A stretch of 5,077 bases of DNA from an uncultured Verrucomicrobiota bacterium (GCA_946631345.1 CAMPAA010000222.1:1-5077), one strand, 5' to 3'; shown: positions 1 through 5,077, counted from the stretch's first letter. The notes: generated from the sequence alone by a model not told the origin. Program-made: numbers and translations.

Positions 1-27
1 CGGCAGCAGCGCCGCCGCGAATCTCAT
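1..27 (-). CDS. Start of the next dcw gene, cut off by the window edge (possibly murF)
   Basis: The ATG at 27-25 overlaps the murE stop codon as ATGA, the same arrangement seen at the ftsI/murE junction. An AGGGA Shine-Dalgarno sequence lies 6 nt upstream, inside the end of murE. Only nine codons are visible, reading MRFAAALLP, and the frame is open to the window edge. In the usual dcw order the gene after murE is murF, which adds D-Ala-D-Ala to the UDP-MurNAc tripeptide, but nine residues cannot establish this. The start is fairly well supported by the overlap and ribosome binding site. The identity is inferred from gene order only. Confidence 0.5.
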
Positions 28-1136
28 GCGAATTCCCTGCATACGATTCTGTCGTCAAACGGATGTTTGACGCCTCCTATCTCCTGTGTGGTCTCGTGCC
101 CCTTGCCGCAGACGACCACCGAGTCGCCCGCCGCCGCGCGCTCCAGCGCGCAGAAGATCGCCTTGCGCCTATCCGGCTCCACGGTCACGTCGGCCGATGC
201 CGGGATCCCTGCGCATATCTGCCTGATGATCTCCTCCGGGGCTTCGCTGCGCGGGTTGTCGCTCGTCACCACGAGCGCATCGGCCGTTTCCGCCGCGGCC
301 CTGCCCATCAGCGGGCGCTTCATCGGGTCGCGGTCGCCTCCAGCCCCGAACACCGCCCATACGCGCCCCGGCGTGAATCTGCGCACTGTCGACAGCACGT
401 TGCGCAGCGCATCGTCCGTATGCGCGAAATCCACGAACACGCGCGCCGCAGAGCGCGTCTCCACCTCCTCCAGCCTTCCCCAGCGGGGACGGAGCGAGGG
501 AATCGTCGCCTGTATTGCGTGGCGCGGCGCGCCTGCGGCCTCTGCGAGCGCCGCCGCCAGCAGCACGTTCGACCGGTTGTAGTCGCCTGCAAGCCGCAGC
601 CCGGAAAGGTCGAAACGCGGATGGGCCGCCGTAACCGGTATCACGTTCAGCGGAAGATTGCCTGCCGCCTCGTACATGCGCTCGCCGTTTCCGCCGTCAA
701 GGCATACCGCGTACGGCGGCAGGTCGCCGCGCCCCGCAGAAGGTTCCGCCGCCCCCTGCGCCGCAATGATCCGCGCGAAGTCGAGCTTCACGTCGAAGTA
801 CGCCTCCATCGTCTTGTGGTAGTCGAGATGGTCTTCCGTGAGGTTGGTGAACGCGCCGCCCGCGAACCTGGTGTCGCCGAAGCGACGCTGGTGAATCGCA
901 TGGCTCGAGACCTCCATCACGCAGTCGTCCATCCCGTTCGCCCGCATCTCGCCGAATATCTCTGCGAGCGTCTTGAGCGGCGGCGTGGTGTATCCCGTGG
1001 AGAACCGCCGCGCCCCCGTATCGACCTCCACCGTTGTCACGTAGCCGCACCTGCGCCCGGCCGCGCGCAGGAACTCCGCCGTCACCCACGTGGTAGTGGT
1101 CTTTCCGTTCGTGCCGGTGATGCCCCACACGTTCAT
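24..1136 (-). CDS. murE: UDP-MurNAc-tripeptide synthetase MurE (meso-DAP type) lacking the N-terminal domain
   Basis: This cytoplasmic Mur ligase is predicted to add meso-diaminopimelate to UDP-MurNAc-L-Ala-D-Glu using ATP. It has 370 residues. The P-loop GTNGKTT is at 8-14, TTPP at 50-53, EVSSH at 75-79, FTNLTEDHLDYH at 96-107 and the probable carbamylated lysine is K117. The linker around GDYNRSN is near 184-190 and GRLE at 220-223. The C-terminal domain carries DFAHTDDAL at 236-244, GAGGDRD with KRPLMG at 264-278, the DAP-recognition motif DNPRSE at 293-298 and GKGHE at 344-348. The start ATG overlaps the ftsI stop as ATGA and has a GGAGGAG sequence upstream. Family members are about 490 residues, with the P-loop near residue 110. 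Here it is at residue 8, so the UDP-MurNAc-binding domain is missing, and the segment before GDYNRSN also looks short. An in-frame upstream ATG would add 30 Gly/Arg-rich residues read across the end of ftsI, with no resemblance to that domain. The motifs make MurE far more likely than FolC or MurT. Confidence 0.93.
   Translation of the reverse strand: MNVWGITGTNGKTTTTWVTAEFLRAAGRRCGYVTTVEVDTGARRFSTGYTTPPLKTLAEIFGEMRANGMDDCVMEVSSHAIHQRRFGDTRFAGGAFTNLTEDHLDYHKTMEAYFDVKLDFARIIAAQGAAEPSAGRGDLPPYAVCLDGGNGERMYEAAGNLPLNVIPVTAAHPRFDLSGLRLAGDYNRSNVLLAAALAEAAGAPRHAIQATIPSLRPRWGRLEEVETRSAARVFVDFAHTDDALRNVLSTVRRFTPGRVWAVFGAGGDRDPMKRPLMGRAAAETADALVVTSDNPRSEAPEEIIRQICAGIPASADVTVEPDRRKAIFCALERAAAGDSVVVCGKGHETTQEIGGVKHPFDDRIVCREFA
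34..38 (-). promoter_or_regulatory. Ribosome binding site of the gene after murE
   Basis: On the minus strand AGGGA sits 6 nt before the ATG at 27. It lies within the last codons of murE and is the main evidence that this ATG is a true start. Confidence 0.5.
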
Positions 1137-2911
1137 TGCTCGACCAGCTCCTCCGGCTTGTCCGGCTCCACGCCGAGATAGCGCGCCACCGCCGCCGTTA
1201 TGCGGCTGAACACGGGAGCCGCGCACACTCCGCCCTGATGGTTGTAGAGCGGCAGCCCCGTCGCCTCGTGGTACTTGTATGACGAACAGTGGTCCGGCTG
1301 CTGGTACGTAACCAGCACCACGAACGCCGGATCGCTGGCCGGAACGATGCCGATGAACGAGGCGTTGTAGTTGACCGACGAGTATCCGCGCCCTTCCTTC
1401 ATCTGCGCCGTGCCGGTTTTGCCGGCCACGGAGTAGCCCTTCACCGCCGCGCGGCGCGCGGTGCCGCCCTTCATCGCTACGCCGAGCATCATCTCGCGAA
1501 CGCGTCTGGCGGTCTCCGGCGAAATCGGCTGGCCGACCACCTCCGGCTCGTTGCGGAAGATCACTTCGCCGTCGGGGGATACCACGCGGTCAACGATGTA
1601 GGGCTTCATGAGCCGCCCGCCGTTCGCCACCGCGCCGTAGGCCACCGCCATCTGTATCGGGGTGACCGCCACGTACTGCCCGATCGGCGCGCGCGACCAC
1701 GACGCCTTGTCCCACTTGCTCCAGTTGGGCAGGATGCCGGTCTCCTCCCCGGGCAGGTCGATGCCCGTCTTCTTCCCGAACCCGAACGCCTTGAAGTAGC
1801 TCCAGAGCCGCTTCGGCCCAAGCCGGTAGCCGAGCTTCCCGTACACGATGTTGGACGAATGCACGAGCCCGTCGCGCACCGACATGAACGGCTCCCACTT
1901 GTGCGACCCGTCGCCGGGAAGCCGGTAGTAGTCGGGGTCGTTGCGCGCCGTCGAGATCATCGTGTCGGGCGACACCATGTGCTCGTTCAGCACGGCGCAG
2001 GCGGTTATCGTCTTCATCACGCTGCCCGGCTCGAGGTTCTCGGATATGCAGCGGTTCTTCTTCACGAGCTCGCCGGCCTTGTTGTACTCCGCGGGGGAGA
2101 ACGTAGGGCAGGTGGCCATCGCCAGCACCGACCCCTTGCGCGCGTCGAGCACGATCGCCCAGCCGGCCTTCGCCCTGCAGTTCACGAACCCCTCGTTCAG
2201 CGCCGCCTCCACGCACTCCTGCACGTAGTGGTCTATCGTGAGGTACACGTCGGAGCCGGGCGTGGGATCCACGTCCACCATGCGGCGCTCGCGTATCTCG
2301 TGGCCGCGCGCGTCGCGCATGCCCTTCACCCGCCCGGCCTTGCCCTTCAGGAACCGCTCGTAGCGCATCTCTATGCCGCCGGCGCCTGCAGGGTTGTCGG
2401 GATCCTTCGACACGAACCCGAGCACGTGCGCGAGCATCCGCCCCTGCGGATAGCGCCGCACCTGGCGGTCGTCGGTCACCACGCCCGACACCCGCTTCGG
2501 ATCGGCCATTATCCTGTGCGCCGCGTCGTCGTAGGAGGTGTCGAGGTACACGTAGCGGGAGTCCACGCGCCAGAATATGTCGCGCACCTTGTTCGTCGGA
2601 AGGTGCAGCGCTCCGGCCACGGTCTGCACCACCGACTCCCTCGAATGCATCTTGAGGTTCACGCTCTTCGGATCCACATGGTACTCCCACACCGGCACCG
2701 AGCAGGCGAACGGCTGCCTGCCGGCGGATTCCGAGTAGATGCCGCCGCGCAGCCCGGGTATCTCGCGCGTGAACCAGTAGCGCGGATCGTGCACAGATAC
2801 GTCGGCGAGCCTCAGGTGCACCGCCACAAGGCGGTACCCGATGCCGACTGCGCCCGCAAGCATCAGGGCGACAACCGTCCAGAACCTGAATCTCTCACTT
2901 GCGAACGCCAT
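1133..2911 (-). CDS. ftsI: Septal peptidoglycan transpeptidase FtsI / class B penicillin-binding protein (PBP3-type)
   Basis: This 592-residue class B PBP is predicted to cross-link septal peptidoglycan in the periplasm as partner of FtsW. A short basic cytoplasmic start (MAFASERFRFW) is followed by one membrane anchor at about 12-32. The pedestal domain begins with a degenerate RGGIYSESAG at 55-64. It continues with RRYPQG and HVLGFV at 152-167 and GIEMRYERFLKGKAGR at 179-194. The transpeptidase domain holds all three catalytic motifs: SVMK at 297-300 with nucleophile S297, SSN at 352-354, and KTGTA at 498-502. VTPIQMA at 416-422 is also typical. No PASTA domain follows; the protein ends soon after the AAPVF segment at 564-568. 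The start overlaps the ftsL-like gene by 17 nt and has GGAGAG 9 nt upstream. The stop overlaps murE as ATGA. Position between ftsL and murE favours FtsI over the elongation PBP2. Confidence 0.95.
   Translation of the reverse strand: MAFASERFRFWTVVALMLAGAVGIGYRLVAVHLRLADVSVHDPRYWFTREIPGLRGGIYSESAGRQPFACSVPVWEYHVDPKSVNLKMHSRESVVQTVAGALHLPTNKVRDIFWRVDSRYVYLDTSYDDAAHRIMADPKRVSGVVTDDRQVRRYPQGRMLAHVLGFVSKDPDNPAGAGGIEMRYERFLKGKAGRVKGMRDARGHEIRERRMVDVDPTPGSDVYLTIDHYVQECVEAALNEGFVNCRAKAGWAIVLDARKGSVLAMATCPTFSPAEYNKAGELVKKNRCISENLEPGSVMKTITACAVLNEHMVSPDTMISTARNDPDYYRLPGDGSHKWEPFMSVRDGLVHSSNIVYGKLGYRLGPKRLWSYFKAFGFGKKTGIDLPGEETGILPNWSKWDKASWSRAPIGQYVAVTPIQMAVAYGAVANGGRLMKPYIVDRVVSPDGEVIFRNEPEVVGQPISPETARRVREMMLGVAMKGGTARRAAVKGYSVAGKTGTAQMKEGRGYSSVNYNASFIGIVPASDPAFVVLVTYQQPDHCSSYKYHEATGLPLYNHQGGVCAAPVFSRITAAVARYLGVEPDKPEELVEQ
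1148..1154 (-). promoter_or_regulatory. Ribosome binding site of murE
   Basis: GGAGGAG on the minus strand lies 11 nt before the murE ATG at 1136, inside the 3' end of ftsI. The spacing is slightly long but the match is strong. It supports the short MurE start, immediately before the P-loop. Confidence 0.6.
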
Positions 2912-3353
2912 GCCGGGACGCTCTCCGGGAAACGGATGGCGATGACATCCGGCGCACCGGAGCCGACGTGCGCGCCACGGCGCTCTTTGCGGGCGCGGAC
3001 TGGCGCAGGCGGTTCAGCGCGAACTGCCCAGGCACGGGAACGCCGCTCTTGCTCATGCGCACGAGCTGGTCCTCGCGCGGAACGTCCATTTCAAGGCCGA
3101 ACCGCGTAAGCGCTATCCTCAGCCGCTCAGGAACCTTCATCTCGTCCCAGCGCGTCTTCTCGCGCGTAAGCTCCGATTCGAGCCGCTGCAGCTCCTTCTC
3201 CTTTGCGCCGATCTCGCGCGTTATGGCCGAGCACTTTGCGTTCATCGCGAAGAATATCATCATCATGATGAACGCCGTCACTATCAGCGACGCCACCCCC
3301 ATCGAGCTCGTCGCGAAGCGTGAACGTTTCTTGATGCGCTTGTTTCTTCTCAT
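2895..3353 (-). CDS. ftsL: FtsL-like bitopic division protein
   Basis: This 152-residue protein fits the FtsL pattern rather than matching a strong sequence signature. It has a very basic cytoplasmic N-terminus (residues 1-13, rich in Arg and Lys), one membrane segment at about 18-38, and a likely coiled coil at about 43-72 rich in Glu, Lys, Arg and Leu. The segment VPERLRIALTRFGLEM at 74-89 resembles the juxta-coil region of FtsL proteins. FtsL with FtsB and FtsQ activates FtsW-FtsI at the septum. Residues 100-152 are an unusual tail rich in Ser, Arg, Ala and Pro, predicted to be disordered and periplasmic. The ATG has AAGGAG 7 nt upstream, and the 3' end overlaps ftsI by 17 nt. FtsL diverges quickly, so the call rests on topology, coiled coil and position between rsmH and ftsI. 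A lineage-specific replacement for FtsL cannot be excluded. Confidence 0.78.
   Translation of the reverse strand: MRRNKRIKKRSRFATSSMGVASLIVTAFIMMMIFFAMNAKCSAITREIGAKEKELQRLESELTREKTRWDEMKVPERLRIALTRFGLEMDVPREDQLVRMSKSGVPVPGQFALNRLRQSAPAKSAVARTSAPVRRMSSPSVSRRASRHGVRK
2921..2926 (-). promoter_or_regulatory. Ribosome binding site of ftsI
   Basis: GGAGAG on the minus strand lies 9 nt before the ftsI ATG at 2911, within the 3' end of the ftsL-like gene. It supports a start that places a short cytoplasmic segment before the membrane anchor. Confidence 0.55.
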
Positions 3354-3360
3354 CTGATGA

Positions 3361-3366
3361 CTCCTT
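3361..3366 (-). promoter_or_regulatory. Ribosome binding site of the ftsL-like gene
   Basis: AAGGAG on the minus strand is 7 nt upstream of the ATG at 3353, in the 54-nt gap after rsmH. Match and spacing are near ideal and fix the start of the ftsL-like gene. Confidence 0.7.
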
Positions 3367-3380
3367 GCTGTGGTTTGACG

Positions 3381-3396
3381 TGGATGTTTGGATGTT
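3381..3396. repeat. Two tandem copies of an 8-bp unit in the rsmH-ftsL gap
   Basis: TGGATGTT occurs twice in direct succession on the plus strand (AACATCCA on the minus strand). It is the only structure seen in the 54-nt gap between rsmH and the ftsL-like gene, apart from the ribosome binding site. It may be simple slippage and no function is evident. Confidence 0.5.
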
Positions 3397-3407
3397 GCGT
3401 AAATTCT

Positions 3408-4316
3408 TCAGCCGATGCGCTCCGCCGCCCGCATCTTCGCGCTGCGGCTTCTTGGGTTCGACGCCGCCTCCTCATCGGAGGCGACGGCCGCGCGCCGCTC
3501 CACAAGGCGAACGCGAGGGAGATCGCCCTCCCATCGCTCGCCGCCCTGCTGGAGCGACACCATCTTCCCCGCGTGCGCGGAGAAGAACCGTTTCACGACC
3601 CGATCCGTCAGGCTCTCGAACGTGATGACCACGAACCTGCCACCCGTCTTCAGGCGGCCTAGTCCACCTGAAAGCGCGCGCTGGAGCTCGCCGAGCTCGT
3701 CGTTCACCACCATCCGCAGGGCTTGAAAGACCCGTGTGGCCGGATGATGCGCCCCACTTCGTCCCACCGTCCTCTCGACAAGCGCCGCGAGCTGCAGCGT
3801 TGTCGTGATTGGATGGCCCGAACGGGCGCCCGCAATCGCTTTCGCGATTCGCCGCGCGTGCGGCTCTTCGCCGTACGTGCGGAAAATGTTCGTCAAGTCG
3901 TCTTCGCTGCTGTCGCGGATCACGTCGGCGGCGGTCAACCCGCCCGCGCGGTCCATCCGCATGTCCAGAGGCCCGTCCGCCCTGAAGCTGAACCCTCTTT
4001 CGCCCTGGTCCAGTTGAGGACTCGAAACGCCCAGATCCAACAGAATCCCATCTGCTTCACCCAATCCTTCCTTTGCCATTATTCCGGCCATGTCGCCGTG
4101 ATTGCCCTTCACGGCCTTCAGGCCTTCAAGATTCATCTTCGCCACCGCCTGCAGCGCAGCGTCGTCGCGGTCGATGCCGAGCACCCTGCCGCCTCTGGCT
4201 ATGATCTCCTTCGCATGGCCGGCGCGCCCCAGAGTGCCATCCACATAGAGGCCGCCCGGCTTCACGGCCAGAGCGTCAACCGCTTCGTGCAGCATCACTG
4301 AAACGTGCACGTCCAT
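3408..4316 (-). CDS. rsmH: 16S rRNA (cytosine(1402)-N(4))-methyltransferase RsmH (MraW)
   Basis: RsmH uses S-adenosylmethionine to methylate N4 of C1402 in the 16S rRNA, in the decoding centre. The protein has 302 residues, close to the family's usual length of about 310. It opens with HVSVMLHEAV at 4-13. The SAM-binding motifs are YVDGTLGRAGH at 24-34 and GIDRDD at 47-52. The family block DGILLDLGVSSPQLDQG is at 89-105. GEEPHARRIAKAI is at 149-161, HPATRVFQALRMVVNDEL at 191-208, and the C-terminal NPRSRSAKMRAAER at 287-300. The usual SFHSLEDR is changed to TFESLTDR at 232-239. The start chosen has AGGAGG 8 nt upstream and gives the expected MDVHVSVMLHEA beginning. A longer in-frame version would add 23 residues overlapping mraZ that do not resemble the family. 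The gene begins 13 nt after the mraZ stop. Confidence 0.96.
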   Translation of the reverse strand: MDVHVSVMLHEAVDALAVKPGGLYVDGTLGRAGHAKEIIARGGRVLGIDRDDAALQAVAKMNLEGLKAVKGNHGDMAGIMAKEGLGEADGILLDLGVSSPQLDQGERGFSFRADGPLDMRMDRAGGLTAADVIRDSSEDDLTNIFRTYGEEPHARRIAKAIAGARSGHPITTTLQLAALVERTVGRSGAHHPATRVFQALRMVVNDELGELQRALSGGLGRLKTGGRFVVITFESLTDRVVKRFFSAHAGKMVSLQQGGERWEGDLPRVRLVERRAAVASDEEAASNPRSRSAKMRAAERIG

Positions 4317-4324
4317 CAGCAGTG

Positions 4325-4330
4325 CCTCCT
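4325..4330 (-). promoter_or_regulatory. Ribosome binding site of rsmH
   Basis: A perfect AGGAGG lies 8 nt before the rsmH ATG at 4316. Its first A is the last base of the mraZ stop codon TGA (4332-4330), so ribosomes ending on mraZ stop right at this site, which favours translational coupling. Confidence 0.75.
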
Positions 4331-4839
4331 CATGACTGCACCCTCCTCGCCTTCGCAAGGAGCTTGCGCTTCTCGACCACCGCACGGTACGCCGTGAGGT
4401 CGAGCTTGCCGCCCTTCGGTTCCGGCCTGTTCTCCGACGCCCACAGCGTGGCCTTGCGCATGCCGCCTATCATTGTGACGTCGTTCTTGATTCCGACGTG
4501 CGCCAGGAAATCGTCGCCGATGCGGATTCGGCCGGCCTTGTCCACCTTGAGCATCTGCGAGATGGAGGCTATCGCGCGCTGATCCGCATCCGCCTCGTCG
4601 TCGAAAAGATCAGCCTGCTGATACTGCTCCACCATGCGCTCCATCAGCTCGACAGGTATCAGCTCAAGACAGTTCTCGGTAGCCGAAGGGAGAATGTACA
4701 CATAGTCGGGATCGCCCAGCGCATCGCGCCACTCGCTCGGAATCGTGAGACGCTTCCTTTCGTCAAGTGAATGGCGAAACGTATCTACGAGGCCCCTGTT
4801 GAGGCCTTTGTGAACCGTTCTTTCAATCGTTTCAGCCAT
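4330..4839 (-). CDS. mraZ: Transcriptional regulator MraZ
   Basis: MraZ is a DNA-binding protein with two SpoVT-AbrB-like halves that forms ring oligomers and represses its own dcw promoter. This copy has 169 residues against about 145-150 usually. The first half is near 18-45 and contains LDERKRLTIPSEWRD (25-39), where the usual DxKGR is changed to DERKR. The second half, near 97-135, keeps the canonical DKAGRIRI at 100-107. About 15 extra residues precede the first half. No alternative ATG, GTG or TTG codon was seen in frame between the ATG at 4839 and the first half, so the extension appears real. An in-frame ATG at 4887 lies within the operator and promoter and is rejected. The ribosome binding site is modest: GGA 8 nt before the ATG, followed by an A-rich spacer. 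Five TGGG-type boxes lie just upstream, which strongly supports autoregulation. Confidence 0.93.
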   Translation of the reverse strand: MAETIERTVHKGLNRGLVDTFRHSLDERKRLTIPSEWRDALGDPDYVYILPSATENCLELIPVELMERMVEQYQQADLFDDEADADQRAIASISQMLKVDKAGRIRIGDDFLAHVGIKNDVTMIGGMRKATLWASENRPEPKGGKLDLTAYRAVVEKRKLLAKARRVQS

Positions 4840-4861
4840 TTTTTCGTTCCGTGGTCGAATC

Positions 4862-4906
4862 TCCCTACTTCTCCCACAACGCCCCATAGTATCCCATATC
4901 GCCCCA
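4862..4906 (-). promoter_or_regulatory. MraZ operator: five TGGG-type boxes on an exact 10-bp period
   Basis: Reading along the minus strand, 5-bp boxes occur at 4906-4902 (TGGGG), 4896-4892 (TGGGA), 4886-4882 (TGGGG), 4876-4872 (TGGGA) and 4866-4862 (AGGGA, degenerate). Each is separated by 5 nt. This matches the known MraZ binding pattern in model bacteria of TGGGN repeats with 5-nt spacers just upstream of mraZ, where three or four boxes are usual. The array ends 22 nt before the mraZ ATG and overlaps the candidate -10 element, so bound MraZ should block RNA polymerase. Confidence 0.88.
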
Positions 4907-4916
4907 CAGAATGCAA
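4888..4916 (-). promoter_or_regulatory. Candidate sigma-70-type promoter of the dcw operon
   Basis: On the minus strand a -35-like TTGCAT (4916-4911) is followed after 17 nt by a -10-like GATACT (4893-4888). TGG directly precedes the -10, giving an extended -10. The second MraZ box overlaps the start of the -10. Transcription would begin near 4881, giving a leader of about 40 nt. The hexamer matches are partial (3/6 and 4/6), so position, extended -10 and operator overlap carry most of the weight. TACTAT at 4891-4886 is an alternative -10 with 19-nt spacing. Confidence 0.55.
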
Positions 4917-4920
4917 GAGA

Positions 4921-4938
4921 AATTTTTATTTTTTTTTT
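4921..4938 (-). promoter_or_regulatory. A-tract, possible UP element of the mraZ promoter
   Basis: On the minus strand ten A, one T, five A and two T run directly upstream of the -35-like element. In this GC-rich sequence an 18-bp all-A/T block at that place fits an UP element contacted by the RNA polymerase alpha subunit, or a bent region. On the plus strand it is a T-run, but no hairpin precedes it there, so it is not a terminator. Confidence 0.45.
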
Positions 4939-4961
4939 CGGCCTAAATTCGCCCCGCCCAA

Positions 4962-4998
4962 AGGTAGGTTGGCAGGTTAAAGGTTGAAGGTTGAAAGG
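4962..4998. repeat. Degenerate AGGTTGA heptamer repeat
   Basis: On the plus strand AGGTTAA (4974-4980), AGGTTGA (4981-4987) and AGGTTGA (4988-4994) are in direct tandem. Flanking partial units are AGGT (4962-4965), AGGTTGGC (4966-4973) and AAAGG (4994-4998). It lies in the non-coding stretch between the A-tract and the GC-rich palindrome. No function is evident; it could be simple slippage or part of a dispersed intergenic repeat. Confidence 0.6.
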
Positions 4999-5017
4999 CG
5001 CGATGACATCAACACGG

Positions 5018-5053
5018 AAAACGGGAGGGCGCGTGTCCCCACGCGCCGCTCCC
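5018..5053 (-). terminator. Strong GC-rich hairpin; possible terminator of an upstream gene or REP-like palindrome
   Basis: GGCGCGTG (5028-5035) and CACGCGCC (5040-5047) are perfect inverted repeats around a 4-nt loop. The stem extends with GGGAG (5023-5027) pairing to CTCCC (5049-5053), with one bulged base at 5048, for 13 base pairs in all. On the minus strand it is followed by GTTTTCC (5022-5016), a short T-run that would suit a weak intrinsic terminator for a gene upstream of the dcw operon. A stop codon TAA at 5064-5062 would end such a gene just before it. No T-run follows on the plus strand. A dispersed REP-like element is an equally fair reading. Confidence 0.5.
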
Positions 5054-5077
5054 ACCCCCGCTTACGGCGTGGTGAAC

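Noticed and set aside
63..1181. A 372-codon open frame on the plus strand opposite murE
   Set aside because: It is an Arg- and Ala-rich shadow of the codon bias of murE, with no motif and no supported ribosome binding site.
1137..1226. A 30-residue N-terminal extension of murE from an upstream in-frame ATG
   Set aside because: The residues are low-complexity Gly/Arg-rich sequence read across the 3' end of ftsI. They do not resemble the MurE N-terminal domain. The ATGA overlap and GGAGGAG site support the ATG at 1136.
1289..3109. A 606-codon open frame on the plus strand opposite ftsI and part of ftsL
   Set aside because: The translation is rich in Arg, His, Val and Ala with no recognisable domain. 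It is the expected antisense shadow of a GC-rich gene, and ftsI on the other strand has all its catalytic motifs.
4317..4385. A 23-residue N-terminal extension of rsmH
   Set aside because: It overlaps the end of mraZ and does not resemble the family. The ATG at 4316 has a perfect AGGAGG at 8 nt and gives the expected RsmH N-terminus.
4921..4938. The T-run on the plus strand as an intrinsic terminator
   Set aside because: No stable hairpin directly precedes it on the plus strand, and no plus-strand gene ends there.
4840..5055. An upstream extension of the mraZ reading frame through the intergenic region
   Set aside because: It runs across the operator, promoter, A-tract and repeats, and shows no protein-like composition. 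The ATG at 4839 fits MraZ.
5062..5077. A possible C-terminal end of an upstream minus-strand gene (four codons and TAA at 5064-5062)
   Set aside because: It is far too short to support as a gene. It is mentioned only because a stop just before the hairpin would suit a terminator.

Overview
The window is the 5' part of a division and cell wall (dcw) cluster. Every gene lies on the minus strand, so transcription runs from high to low coordinates. The order mraZ, rsmH (mraW), an ftsL-like gene, ftsI (pbpB), murE and then the first codons of another gene is the canonical bacterial dcw order. The sequence is GC-rich. The MurE-type DNPR motif points to a meso-diaminopimelate peptidoglycan, which suggests a Gram-negative-type cell wall. 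Motif variants such as DFAHTDDAL in MurE recall the PVC group (Verrucomicrobiota/Kiritimatiellota-like bacteria). That placement is an impression from memory, not the result of a search.

Region by region, from the 5' end of the operon (right side): 5077-4940 is non-coding and holds a strong GC-rich palindrome, which may be the terminator of an upstream gene or a REP-like element, and a short AGGTTGA-type tandem repeat. 4938-4840 is the control region. It has an A-tract that could act as an UP element, a candidate promoter with an extended -10, and five TGGG-type boxes on an exact 10-bp period, the expected operator for the autorepressor MraZ. mraZ (4839-4330) is followed after 13 nt by rsmH (4316-3408). 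After a 54-nt gap comes the ftsL-like gene (3353-2895), which overlaps ftsI (2911-1133) by 17 nt. ftsI overlaps murE (1136-24) by an ATGA, and murE overlaps the next start (27) by a second ATGA. Good Shine-Dalgarno sequences precede nearly every start, so this looks like one tightly coupled transcription unit.

Functionally, MraZ regulates the operon, RsmH methylates 16S rRNA, the FtsL-like protein and FtsI belong to the septal synthase machinery, and MurE adds meso-DAP to the peptidoglycan precursor. The most unusual point is MurE. Its start is fixed by the overlap with ftsI and by a Shine-Dalgarno sequence, yet the protein begins almost directly at the ATP-binding P-loop. It therefore lacks the whole N-terminal UDP-MurNAc-binding domain of about 100 residues, while keeping the catalytic and DAP-recognition motifs. 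No mobile elements, CRISPR arrays, tRNAs or rRNAs were seen.
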